NCBI GenBank assembly: GCA_964036045.1
Contig: OZ038394.1
Coordinates: 2,521,379-2,585,378, forward strand
Direction of reading: 5' to 3'
DNA length: 64,000 bases
Source: Eutreptiella sp. 'Long Island Sound 2002'
Taxonomy: Eukaryota; Euglenozoa; Euglenophyceae; Eutreptiales; Eutreptiaceae
Within the stretch, counting starts at the first letter, position 1. Every line of letters begins with the position of its first letter. Shown here piece after piece: positions 1 through 9,109 of the stretch. The notes beneath the pieces are model-generated. The model saw only the letters and a program-made list of their open reading frames with translations. It made no database searches and was not told the DNA's origin. Made by a program: the position numbers and the translations under genes.

Positions 1-1022
1 GATGATGAGTTGCGCAAGGCCGCAACCGTAAGTTTTAAGGATACGGCAGGGAACGATAGGCAGTCCCTTTTTTTTTTCTGTGTGCAGATGGTAAAGCACA
101 GGTGCTCATGGCGGGCTGCCAAAACTGGAAGGCAGAATCCCCTTGTGCCACTGTGTGTTGGGTCTGCATGCGTAACCGTGCTCTGTGCCTTGCTACCTTT
201 GGCACAGCAAGTGCGATAGACGGCAACTGGGAACCAGCCGTTGCCATAAATGCTATATATAGGACCATTACGAGTGATAGGCGAGTGCCTGATTATGGCC
301 TCCATGGGGTCCTTCGTGTCCTGTTGTGTGCAGTCAACGGGACACGGGACCTAGTTGTACAATTGACAGGGAAGGCACCGGCCACTGTGGCACGCACCAT
401 GCTGCAACCGGTTCTAGATGAGGCACGGCTTTCTGCACGAACTTGCACCCGTGCCTCATTAAATAATGACAAGGCAAACAGCAAGGGGAAGGTGAGGATG
501 GAGTGTGCTGCTGCAATCCATTTCATGAGGAATAGGGGTTGGGAGAAGATAATAGATGCTTGCCTAGAGTAGCCTAGTGTGCGGCAGCATCAAGTAGGGG
601 GAAAAAGTTGGGAGTCGGTGTGCAAAACGTGCTGGGAGAATTTTGCAAGCATGTGTGTATACGCGTGGCATTCCGCATGGTTCTCCGGGGCCGACTTGGG
701 GCGGCTCCGGAACCATAGCATAGCCATGGGCGCTACCCACAATGAGCTCCAGTGGGGCAAACTTCTGTGGACGCATCTTTGGATCGACCACATGTATTAT
801 TTTGCAAAGAAGTGGAGAATCTTGTCAAAGTTCTCCTGCTTTGCAATGGAGGGAAGTCACCGGAGGCTGAAGCGCATGTTGCGCAACAGCGGGGGCCTAA
901 GCCTCCTCCGGGGGAGACTACGGGTGCAAGTGGTTGTGGACAACCACACCATTGACGATAGCCTTTGGTTGCATGGCTGGGATGCGACCAAAAGGGCTCA
1001 ACATGGGCAATGGGGCCCATAA
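1..1022 (+). pseudogene. 3' part of transposase-like gene (E1 copy)
   Basis: From about position 60 one frame runs to 1022 with a single in-frame TAG at 570. It aligns by eye with the intact protein at 9110-10798: FLCADGKAQVLMAG, then DYGLHGVLRV, then LWIDHM, then EGSHRRLK near the C terminus. The spaced Asp, Asp and Glu suggest a DDE-type catalytic core, but I cannot assign the superfamily. The first 60 bases are in another frame, so there is a frameshift as well as the stop. A GTAAGT...TGTGCAG stretch at 29-96 looks like an intron, but the homologue codes straight through it. The copy at 44.5-45.9 kb is closer in sequence than the 9-kb one. Confidence 0.7.
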
Positions 1023-1127
1023 GTGTACAAACGTATGCAAGCCGCACAAGAAGACGGCTTCTAACCGACATGCAGCACCTTCAGACTCTACAGCGGCGGT
1101 TCCGGTGCCGCAAGAGACGGACATGAG

Positions 1128-1240
1128 ATGTAAAATCACGTGAATTCACGTGAAATTCGTACAAAATTCGTACGAAATTCGTACGAAATTCGTGTGAGTT
1201 TCGTACGAATTCACGTGAATTCACGGCTGTGAATCGGCTA
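1128..1240. repeat. TTCGTACGAA palindrome cluster (E1)
   Basis: At least six overlapping variants of TTCGTACGAA and ATTCACGTGAAT are packed between the transposase-like gene and the right end. The same motif recurs in E3 at 39285-39375, 41870-41990, 44045-44185 and 46140-46180. It is typical of subterminal transposase-binding arrays. Confidence 0.65.
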
Positions 1241-1789
1241 CAGGCTTGTCGGGTTCCGGCACCTCTCGCTTTGGGCACGGTGCGGACATGATGGATGCTT
1301 TTGGGGCGGGACTTTCATTGGATGATGCGTAACAAAGCTAGGGGAGGAATTTTGGCCCCTCAAAGCCCTTGAAACGAACGAAGAATATGGCATTTTCCCC
1401 CAAAAACCTCAAAATTTGGGTAAATTCACGTGAAATTCACGCAATTATTCAGACGGCCACTTAACGGCCGTTCACGAAGGGTACATGCACCGCTGTCCTC
1501 CTCACCCCCTTGTGTCGCAGCGGGGTGGCATGCCGGATGGGTCCATCGGAAGAAGAAAGGGGCCAAGGACAAGCAGGAGAAAGAATTTTGGTTGACGAAC
1601 CTCACAACGTATCAGGTGTACCACGTTCACGGGTTTGCGGTTCATGTGACCACTATTTTGCGCTGCCTGTTGTCCGCTACCGCCTGTTGCACCCTTTCAC
1701 AAGTCAAGGCCCCGAAGGGCAAGCCACATGCGCCACATGTGGTGCAGGACGTCCGCAACAAGAAGGATGGCTACTTGAAATACAAAAAG

Positions 1790-1957
1790 GTGTATTATGC
1801 GTTCTGCGTGTTTTATCCGTTCCCTTTTCCGTTGCCTCTGGATCTGCCTCCGGTTGTGTGTTATGCGTTTTGCGCGTTCTCGGCGCTCTGCGTGCTTCCT
1901 CTGATATTGCCTTTGGGGTTGCCTCCATGTGTCTTGCATGTTCTGCATGTTCTACAG
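1790..1957 (+). repeat. Introner-like intron copy 1
   Basis: GTGTATTATGCG at the donor and GTTCTACAG at the acceptor, with a body of repeated GCGTTCTGCGTG-type words and TTGCCTCTGG. It is 168 bp, phase 0, and happens to contain no stop codon, so the frame stays open if it is retained. Confidence 0.7.
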
Positions 1958-2905
1958 ATTCCGCGCGACCGGCTGTGGACGTGGATCCAAGATGAGGGAA
2001 CCACGGAGAGTTCGGATGAGGACGAGTCGGAAGAGGAGTTGGAAGAGGAGCCGGAGGAGGCAGAGGAGGCGGAGGAGGAGGAGGACGAGGAGGGCAGTGA
2101 TGCTGCCAGTGTGAAGGACGAGAACGAGCCCTCCCTCGCCCAACGCGCACCCCGAAGCACCCGCCTCGAGGTGGTTGCCCGCATGGCCGCAAAGGGGACC
2201 CCTGTCAAGGCGAAGCCAGAGGCAAAGCCACAGGCAAGGCCGGAGGCGGAGGAGCTGTCCAAGAAGAAGAAGGAAAAGAAGAAGAGTCCACCCAAGAAGA
2301 AGAGCAAGGGCAAGAAGGTGGAGGAGAAGCCCAAGCATGTGCGTTACGCAGTGGAAGGCGAACCGCACAGGACGATGCCCACAGGTGCAACCCGAGGGGA
2401 GAAGTACCAAGCCGGGGCCGCCTACGACAACGATGTGCAGGTCATGCAGCGCACCCTGGAGTCGGAATATGAAGTGTCACTCGGACGAGTATGCCAACAC
2501 TACAAAGTGTGTTTGGCCGAGGAAACACAAGCGCGCCGCGAATTGGGCCTGGCGCTGCTTCTGGTGACGGACGTGCGGGCGTACAGTGTGCAGATGGTCC
2601 TCCGCTGTGGCACGAAGAATGCACAAAGCAAAGCCGCTGCCAGAGAACTGTTTGAGGAGCGATACGCCAGCAGCTCACCCCGCCAAGTCGCAACCGGGTT
2701 GATCAAGGGGGTGATGTTGTGCACGAACTGTGTCGGAGTCCCGGACTGGCCTACGGAATTTGGTGACCCCGCAGCTGCAGGCCTGCCGTTGGCGAAATTG
2801 AAGGGGGAGCCTCTGTCGTCTGGATACCGACCACGGCGCAGCATGGACCAGCTAAGTGCGTTTGGTGCGGAGGACATTGTCGACATGCCCACTGACGCTT
2901 TGCAG

Positions 2906-3065
2906 GTGTACTGCATGTGTTGCGTGTTCCCTCTGTAACGCCTCTAGTGCAGCGTGTAGCGCGTTTTCGGCGTTCTGCGCGTGCTACGTGTTCCCGACGT
3001 TGCGCCTCTTCGTTGCCTTTGGGGGTGCCTTCCGGTGTTGCACGCGCTTTGCGTGGTCTGTACAG
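2906..3065 (+). repeat. Introner-like intron copy 2
   Basis: A 160-bp intron, GTGTACTGCATG...GGTCTGTACAG, phase 0 after TTGCAG. It has the same GCGTTCTGCGCG words as copy 1 plus a TTGCCTTTGG block. It contains an in-frame TAA, so splicing is required for the gene to continue. Confidence 0.7.
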
Positions 3066-3288
3066 GAGAAGCTGTTGCGCACGGTCCGCATGGCTGGCCT
3101 CATGGCCTACACCTTAACGGAGGACAGAGGTGTCGACCTCCCCGACACAGGGGCATGGACAATCGTGAGAACAAAGGATGCAAAGAGGCAGCGGGTGTGC
3201 ATTCCTGTGCTGGGCGTCGTCATACTCGTATCGCGGCTCATACGGATACCCATGCTGCTGCGGATACCCATACTCCTCCCAGCTTGTC

Positions 3289-3428
3289 TGCAGAACATGC
3301 AGAGCGCGCAAAACAGGTAAGACATGGGAAGGCAAATCCAGAGGCAGTCACAGAATCGAACGTGCAGACCGCGTAGAACGCGTAAGACGCCCAAAGCAGA
3401 CAGGAGGCAACTCCAGAGGCAAGTGAAA
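3289..3428 (-). repeat. Introner-like sequence in inverted orientation
   Basis: Read on the minus strand it shows the family words (GCCTCTGG, GCGTTCTACGCG, CTCTGCATGTTCTGCAG). On the plus strand, the transcribed strand here, it could use the donor GTAAGA at 3317 and an AG near 3399. It is therefore an inverted copy of the same repeat, apparently still serving as intron sequence. Confidence 0.55.
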
Positions 3429-3727
3429 AGTACGGGTACCAGCCGATGAAGACGGATCCGGAAATGCCTTCGAGCTCCGGGAGCCTGCCGTATGGGTCCG
3501 ACCCGTACAGGTACCAGCCCCAGGATTATCCGCCGCCACCCACGTGTCCTCCACCGCAAGGAATGCTGCAGCCACCGCCACCGCCGGGGATCCCACCAGC
3601 GCCACTACTCCCACCACCCCAGCCACCGCCGTAAGGACCTCCGCCACCACTGCCACCGTCCGGGGAGCAGCAAGGCAGGCCGGAGATGGGGCCGGAGACG
3701 GGACCCCCGCACACGGAAGGTGCACAG

Positions 3728-3908
3728 GTGCGCGTTGCACATTAGTACTATGCGTTCTAGGGGATTTGCGCGTAGCCTCCGGGTGTGCCTCTGGATGCGA
3801 GCCCCGTGTTCTCCGCGTTCTGCGCGTTCCACACGTTTTCGTTTTGGTGCCTCTCAGATTGCCTCTGGAGGTGGGTTGCATGTTTCACGCGTGTTCCGTG
3901 TCCTGCAG
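3728..3908 (+). repeat. Introner-like intron copy 4
   Basis: A 181-bp intron, GTGCGCGTTGCAC...GTGTCCTGCAG, phase 0 after GCACAG. Splicing joins EGAQ to HPIKTEPEEE. It has the family words GCGTTCTGCGCG and TTGCCTCTGG. Confidence 0.7.
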
Positions 3909-4481
3909 CACCCAATCAAAACGGAGCCGGAGGAGGAGTCAACCGCGCCAACGGATCCACCGCAGAAGCCGGAGGCAGCCAAGGAAGAGAGCGCTGGGGC
4001 GCCGAAGAGGGATGCGGAGATGGGAGAGGAGCCCCCGGAGGAAGCCGCAGCGGCGGGAGAGGAGATGGAGGAGAAGGACGAGATAGTGCAGATTTAGTAA
4101 GTCGGGCCAACCTAAGTTGGAGCAGCCCAGGCAGCATTTTTTCAAACACACAGTTTTCGGATGCGGATGAGTGGCCCGACCCCGATGAGGTCCGCGGCAG
4201 ACAAACCTCACAACCCCTCTTCTTTTCAAGGCCAGTGCCGTTGGCACAGCAAGCACATTCACAGCCAACCCCACAGTGGTGGCATCGGTAGGCGGCGCTT
4301 CCATTGGGGCACCGACGCCGGTATTTATTGCGTTGTGAATACTTTTTCGACGTTCGGATGAATGGTGGCGGCTGCGGCCACTGCTCTGCGTGGACCATGT
4401 AGGGTGCACGGACACCGTTTCAAGAAAGCAACAATTGACTTGTTCGTGTTGCCGCCCCCATTGCCCCATCCCCTGTCTTGC

Positions 4482-4640
4482 GTGTGTTTCGTGTAATACG
4501 CGCTCTACGTGTCTGCTGCTGTGTCTGCCTCTGGAGGTCGTGTTACGCGTTCTGCGTGTGCTCCGCGTTCTGCACTTTCCCCTTCTGCTGCCTCTCCCGT
4601 TGCCTGTGGAACTGCCACTGGTGTGTTGCGTGTTCTACAG
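4482..4640 (+). repeat. Introner-like intron in 5' UTR of piggyBac gene
   Basis: GTGTGTTTCGTG...GCGTGTTCTACAG ends 30 bp before the piggyBac ATG at 4671. The body carries GCGTTCTGCGTG and TGCCTCTGGAGG words, so it belongs to the same family as the introns in the upstream gene. No upstream coding exon is visible, so it is placed in the leader. Confidence 0.6.
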
Positions 4641-4670
4641 AGTCTCATTTCTCAACAATCTTTGTTTGTG

Positions 4671-6079
4671 ATGCCACCAAAATTTCAACCACCGCTGTAC
4701 GACCATACGCTCCCACGGGAGGACTGTGCGGCCGATATCCAGCACGGTATCCGGCCCGGGGAATCCTGGCTCGTGGGCTATACTGAGGACGAGGTGTGGG
4801 ACCATATCATGGCCCCCATAGAGAATCTACAATGCCAAGCCCTACGGGACCACGGAAGGCCAGACCTGCTACCTCTAGTACCTAGGTACAATGCATTTCT
4901 AATTCTATTGGGGATGGTGCGACCAATGCAGGTGGACGGGGTTGGGGACCGCAAAGGCCTATTATACAATCCCTATATGGCAAACATGCTAACGCGTTGC
5001 CAATATTACTTGCTGCAACGGTTGCTACGTACCAATGTGGTCTCGCTACTGGAAGACTGCAATGGCCAATGGGCGGGAGCGTGTTGCATGGGGGGTGGGG
5101 CCTGCGGCGATGAGTCCGTGGTGCCCCACAAGTGGATGCTAGCGGGCCCCTTGAAAATGTTCATTGCCCGGAAACCGCACCCAACCGGGATAAAGTTGTA
5201 TTGCCTGGCCGATGCAACATGGGGGTACGTGGTGGACATGTATTTGTACACCGGTGTACGTGGCCGGCTACGCCGCTACGGCGCTGCGGCGGGAAACTTT
5301 GATGCCAAAAACATCATGAAGTTGTGGGCATCATTGCTGCCCGAGGGGACGGTGCTATGTGCCTACTTCTTTTTCGGGTCCCACGGCCTTGCAAAGGAAT
5401 TGGCCGCCAACAAGCGGGCATTCCTCATGATGACGAAGAGGTCCACGTACGGCGTGACATGGGCCGGGGAGCAGGTGCAGGAGGGGCAGACGGCGGTGTG
5501 CACTGTTGCGGATTTCAAGTACAGTTTGTGCACGTACAAGAATCCGAAGGTCGGGCACAAACCCCCCCGCGTTGTGCCGATGTTGACGAATGTGTGGTTT
5601 GCCCGAAAGGGACCTCACCGGCGAAGCGGGCGGGAAGTGCACCCCGTGGTGGCGGCGTACCGCACACTGTCGCGCGGTGTCGCGGTGTGAACCAGATGGC
5701 CCTGCAGATGAGGCTGGTTGGCCGCCAGATGACATGGGCCCACGCGGTGCGTGCGTTCGTGCTCCGGTACGCGGTTGTGAATGTGTTCGCAACTTGCCGG
5801 CAATGGGGACTTTGCAAGGAGACCACTAGTATGTGGGAATGGCAATGGCAAGTGTTGCGGCGGCGGTACTTTGCCCACCCCCGCCGGCAAGAGGTACACG
5901 TGCCGGTGGCGACACAACGGCGGCGTGTGTGCCAATTTTGCAAGAGGGGAAGAACCGGCTATGAATGTACCGGTTGTGGAAAGGCGTTCCACGTGTTGTG
6001 CTTTGCACCGGGACATGGCTACGGAGGTGTGCAAGGCGCAAGGGACATGGAGGTAGACGAGGAGGACGAGGAGGTGTGA
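4671..6079 (+). pseudogene. piggyBac-family transposase, frameshifted and catalytically degenerate
   Basis: Family signatures are clear: GDESVVPHKW, then ARKPHPTGIKLYCLADATWGY (residues 166-186), YLYTG, and a C-terminal cysteine-rich domain, CQFCKRGRTGYECTGCGKAF. The first catalytic Asp is kept (Asp181 in CLADATWGY). The second site reads CAYFFFGS where the family has CDNWFTS, and the GVD site reads GVN (GVNQMALQ), so two of the catalytic Asp positions are lost. A frameshift near 5688 separates the DDE core from the C terminus. The frame closes at 6079, and the acidic codon repeat continues beyond the stop. The start at 4671 gives MPPKFQPP. About 470 codons is a little short for the family. 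Confidence 0.8.
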
Positions 6080-6262
6080 GAGGAGGACCATGAGGAGGAT
6101 GAAGAGGACGGGGAGGGCGAGGAGCACGAGGAGGACGAGGAGGATGAGGAGGACGAGGAAGGCGAGGAGGATGAGGGAGGCGAGGAGGACGAGGAAGGCG
6201 AGGACGACGAGGAGGATGAGGAGGACGAGGAGGATGAGGAGGACGGGGAGGATGAGGAGTAG
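6045..6262 (+). repeat. GAGGAC low-complexity tract
   Basis: Runs of GAGGAGGACGAGGAG encode Glu/Asp in the piggyBac frame and continue for about 180 bp past its TGA. The opposite readings (Arg- or Ser-rich) are shadows. Expansion of the tract may have moved the original stop. Confidence 0.75.
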
Positions 6263-6409
6263 TGTGGTGGAATGGGGGGCTTGAACGGGACGATCATGGA
6301 GGCGGAGCCTCCGCTATCCCTACCCATGGGACCAGTGCGAACCCTGGGGGACAACCGCGTACGCTGGATACCCAACTGTGAGGACGCGGCCCCTCCTCGA
6401 TGTGCGCCC

Positions 6410-6629
6410 GTGTGCAAAGCGACGTGCTGCGCGTTTTGCGCGTTCTGCGCGGTCCGGTATTCCAATTCTGCACGTGCCTCTGGAGGCACGTGTTCGGCGT
6501 GCTACGCGTTCTGTGCGTGTTACTTGGTCTGTACGTGTTGTACGCGTTGTGCGCGCTCTACGCGTTTTCAAAACCTTACGTGCAACACCGTGGGCCACAA
6601 AAGCGCGCCTCCGGCCAGAAAAGTACAGA
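6410..6629 (+). repeat. Introner-like sequence copy 6
   Basis: It begins GTGTGCAAAGCG and contains GCGTTTTGCGCGTTCTGCG and GTGCCTCTGGAGG. A candidate acceptor AAGTACAG lies at 6622-6629. The short open stretch before it (6272-6409) could be a small 3' exon. Splice ends are less certain than for the other copies. Confidence 0.5.
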
Positions 6630-6713
6630 TGGTAGCCAAAGGAATATGCACGTAGTGCGCATGCAGTGCACACGCAGTGTGCACACAGTGCGATATCTTG
6701 GCCTCGAAAACCT

Positions 6714-7190
6714 CGATTTTTGAGCCGTCCGAGGTGAAAAACTGCATGAGCAGGTTGTGTACCAATCCCTTGGGAGACCCCCCCCCCCCCCCGTGCCCCA
6801 TGCCCAAATAGGGTGAAAACCACGTAAATACGGCCTAAAACATGCTTTACATAGCTTGGATGGTCATGTTAGGTGATCATGGTATCAAAAAAACCAGTTT
6901 CGAAAACGTCGATTTTTGAGCTGCCCAGGGTGAAAAACTGCATAAGCAGGTTGTGTCCCGATCCCTTGGCAGGACCCCCCCCCCCCTTGGACCTAATACC
7001 CAAATAGGGTGAAAATCATGTAAATACGGCCTAAAACATGCTTTGCATACCTTGGATGGTCATATTGTGTGGTCACATGATATTGTGACCACACAAAGTT
7101 TGATTTTTGAGCTGCCCAGGGTGAAAACCTGCATTAGAAGGTTGTGTACCAATCCCTTGGGAGACCCGCCCCCCCCCCCCTAGACCTAAG
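6714..7190 (+). repeat. Tandem repeat, about 195-bp unit, 2.5 copies
   Basis: Units begin at about 6714, 6910 and 7104 with GATTTTTGAGC(C/T)G(T/C)CC. Each contains a CCAATCCCTTGGGAGACC-like word followed by a poly(C) tract, and the first two end in CGGCCTAAAACATGCTTT. The copies differ by substitutions and C-tract length. No coding is seen. Confidence 0.8.
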
Positions 7191-7796
7191 ACCCGGCCAA
7201 ATACTCCCCCTAGCCTGTAAGACCTGCTAATTATTTATTTCCATAGCCTACCCGCGGATTACTCCCCCCCCCCCCGACTGTAGACCCACCCGGAACCCCC
7301 CATTTATAAGACCCACCCCTTTTTTGAGCCCCTCCTCGGCATACCCGGGAAAATTTTGCGGAGCACAACGAAATGAAGCAAAATTGTCCTCAACCTCACC
7401 CCCAACCCAAAAAAATGACAAGTAACATTCATTGGATGCTTTGCGTGATGGGATGGTGTCATGTGACTTGGATTGACTTGGATCCTCTTCTTCCAAACCT
7501 TCTTCATCATGTGGATCTTGAATGTGTGCATCGTGCGGCAGGCAAGGGAGGGGGGGGGGTTTATGGGGTGGGTGATCCGGATCATTTTTGATCCAAACAC
7601 TAGGCAGTGGGGAGGGGGGGGGGTTTATGGGGTAGGTGATCCGTGAATCACTTTTGGATCATTCTTGGACCATTTTCGACCATTTTGCTCACTGTACTTT
7701 CAACTCTATGCCAATGGTCTTGTGGACTTGTGCATCATTTTTTGGAAGCCAAATTGTTCGAACAAGTGAATTTACATTTTTGGATCATTTATTATT
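7190..7796. other. Intergenic, poly(C) and (T)ATAAGACCCACC repeat words
   Basis: No gene is seen. The region has poly(C) tracts, ATAAGACCCACC words also found at 29.5 kb (inverted) and inside the MITE at 55.5 kb, and two direct copies of GGGGGTTTATGGGGTRGGTG about 67 bp apart (7550 and 7617). Short ORFs here have no recognisable features. Confidence 0.5.
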
Positions 7797-7970
7797 ATGA
7801 AAACGGGCTATTAATCCGTTTTCCACAATGAAAACGGGCTGTAAGCTGCCTGCGGTTAGGCAAGTGGCATCCGAGTTCCTTTGTCATAAGTGCTCCTGAG
7901 AGATCAATGCGTGGCGTCCTTTGCGATGGCAGCATTGTGTCTTTTGTGTGATGTGTAATGCTCCCTACCA
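7797..7970 (+). pseudogene. PHD-finger element (copy f), left half
   Basis: It opens with AAAACGGGCTATTAATCCG-type palindromes, then runs straight into the 3' part of the HTH+PHD gene. VRQVASEF, CHKCS, then VFCVMCNAPYH match the gene at 26481-27029. A TGA replaces CGA after CHKCS. The gene is interrupted after the His codon of CNAPYH by E2 and resumes at 14965. Confidence 0.7.
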
Positions 7971-7989
7971 TTGTAACTGCTAAGATCTG
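7971..7989 (+). repeat. E2 left TIR
   Basis: TTGTAACTGCTAAGATCTG, followed by TTCACATAG and the first ACGCGTACGTG motif. Confidence 0.85.
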
Positions 7990-8435
7990 TTCACATAGAC
8001 GCGTACGTGTTGAAATCTCAACACGTACGCGTTGGTTTTTTCTTTGTTGCAAATTTGTCATTTTTCATGGAAAATTCATGTGTGGGGTATCACCTTACCC
8101 GACTCAACCCCTCTTTGCACTTCCCCTATACCACTGGGTGCCACTGCAAACATTGCCGACCGTAGGTCGCCTTCTCCCTCTGCAGAGTGTCCCAAAAACG
8201 ATACTGAATTTCCCAAAACCTTGCTTTCAGATTGTCCTCTGACGCGTGCGTGTTGGAAGTGCAACGCGTACGCGTTGGGTGCGTGGCGCGTACGTGTTGG
8301 TGTTTCGACGCGTACGCGTTAGTAACTTAACACGTACACGTTGAAACAGCAACGCGTACGTGTTAGATTACCGACGCGTACGCGTTGATCTGCTGGTGCG
8401 TACGCAGTTCGTACGCACCGCCTACGTGTTATGTG
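7990..8435. repeat. ACGCGTACGCGT palindrome cluster 1 (E2)
   Basis: About ten copies of ACG(C/T)GTACG(C/T)GT(TG) in two groups (7999-8035 and 8241-8430), separated by 200 bp of non-repetitive DNA. Each motif contains three or four CpGs and is near-palindromic. Confidence 0.8.
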
Positions 8436-8700
8436 GTATGGCAGCTGGTTGGTCTAGAGGTATGTGCATGTTCCTTGCGTTTCGGAACCCTGGGTTCGAA
8501 CCCTTGCATACGCACTGTGTGTGCACCTTAGGATGAGGACACACAAGACCAGGAGGAGAGGGAAGATCGTGAGACGAGCAACCGCAAGACCAGGGGCCCA
8601 CAAAGGAGGTGGATCCAGCCGAAGAGGCGATGAGGAGATGCTTGCCGAAGACCTACCTAGTGGGGCAACCAACAAACACAGGCGCTGAAGACAGGCATTG
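8433..8700 (+). repeat. tRNA-derived SINE-like sequence
   Basis: A pol III A-box-like TGGCAGCTGGTTGG (8440-8453) and a B box GGTTCGAACCC (8493-8503) lie 40 bp apart, as in tRNA-derived SINEs. The downstream body is unique here. No cloverleaf with good acceptor pairing is seen, so this is not a functional tRNA. Confidence 0.55.
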
Positions 8701-8881
8701 AAATGTGATCACCAGCTGCCCTTGGTTTTTTTAGTAATAAGGCCTACCGAGGGCTGGTCTGTTGTGGCTGCCCCAGCGTGGGCTGGGCTGGTCTTGTTGG
8801 AGCCACCAACCCTGTGTCGGAGGCTGTTCGACGACGAGGTGGCTGGTGCTGGGCTGGAGCTATTGTTGGAGTTGGCCAGGC

Positions 8882-8942
8882 CAGGGTTCGAACCAAGGAG
8901 CCCTGCCGCCGGAGTCTACGCCCATAACCACTCATCCACAGA
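8882..8942 (-). repeat. tRNA-like SINE head (minus strand)
   Basis: On the minus strand TGGATGAGTGGTTATGGGCG (A box region) is followed by CTTGGTTCGAACCC (B box), resembling a Ser/Leu-type tRNA. The body probably extends towards 8700. It lies inside E2, next to the previous SINE. Confidence 0.55.
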
Positions 8943-9109
8943 CGAACGTTGCTCAGTTTGGTCGCTCCCTCCCTTGCAAAGCACATCACTGCACCAAAAC
9001 ACCATGTTGAATGCAATGTGCATTGAAGACGTAGTATACTTGCCCAAAGCAATTCAATGGAATCCCAAATCAAATATCATACACAAGAGCTGAAACACCA
9101 TACAGACTG

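Larger units (their letters stand above)
1..1485 (+). mobile_element. E1: right part of a large TIR transposon
   Basis: The window opens inside this element. Its right terminus at 1470-1485 is the inverse of TGTACCCTTCGTGAAC, the same 16-bp terminus found at both ends of E3 (39062 and 46447). It contains the 3' part of a transposase-like gene (1-1022) followed by a TTCGTACGAA-type palindrome cluster and about 250 bp of AT-richer subterminal DNA (1241-1469) with a second small cluster at 1418-1445. The left end lies outside the window. Confidence 0.75.
1486..4097 (+). pseudogene. Intron-containing acidic/basic protein gene, 5' truncated
   Basis: I do not recognise the family. Exons inferred from GT-AG introns are about 1486-1789, 1958-2905, 3066-3316, 3400-3727 and 3909-4097. 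The product has a Glu/Asp stretch after the first intron, a Lys/Pro/Ala-rich basic stretch (KKKKEKKKSPPKKKSKGKK), a globular segment of about 200 residues, a Pro/Tyr-rich exon (3446-3727) and an acidic tail ending at TAG 4097. The three clear introns (1790, 2906, 3728) are phase 0 and follow AAG or CAG. The open frame begins inside E1 (ATG at 1430), so E1 probably landed in the 5' end. A TAA at about 3632 interrupts the Pro-rich exon in frame. It lies head-to-tail with the piggyBac gene and may belong to the same mobile unit. Exon 3/4 junctions are uncertain. Confidence 0.5.

Noticed and set aside
29-96. Intron GTAAGT...TGTGCAG in the E1 transposase-like gene
   Set aside because: The intact homologue at 9110-10798 has protein sequence aligned through this region (FLVAD versus FLCAD), so the pyrimidine tract is coding.
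1-1022. Reassigned stop codons (TAG/TGA read as amino acids)
   Set aside because: Homologous positions show different residues (TAG opposite CAC in one case and TGG in another), and the intact ORFs end at ordinary TAG, TGA or TAA.
6019-6489. Ser-rich minus-strand ORF
   Set aside because: Complement of the GAGGAC acidic tract.
8433-8510. Functional tRNA gene
   Set aside because: A and B boxes are present but acceptor and anticodon stems do not pair well; several unrelated tRNA-like heads in the window point to SINEs.
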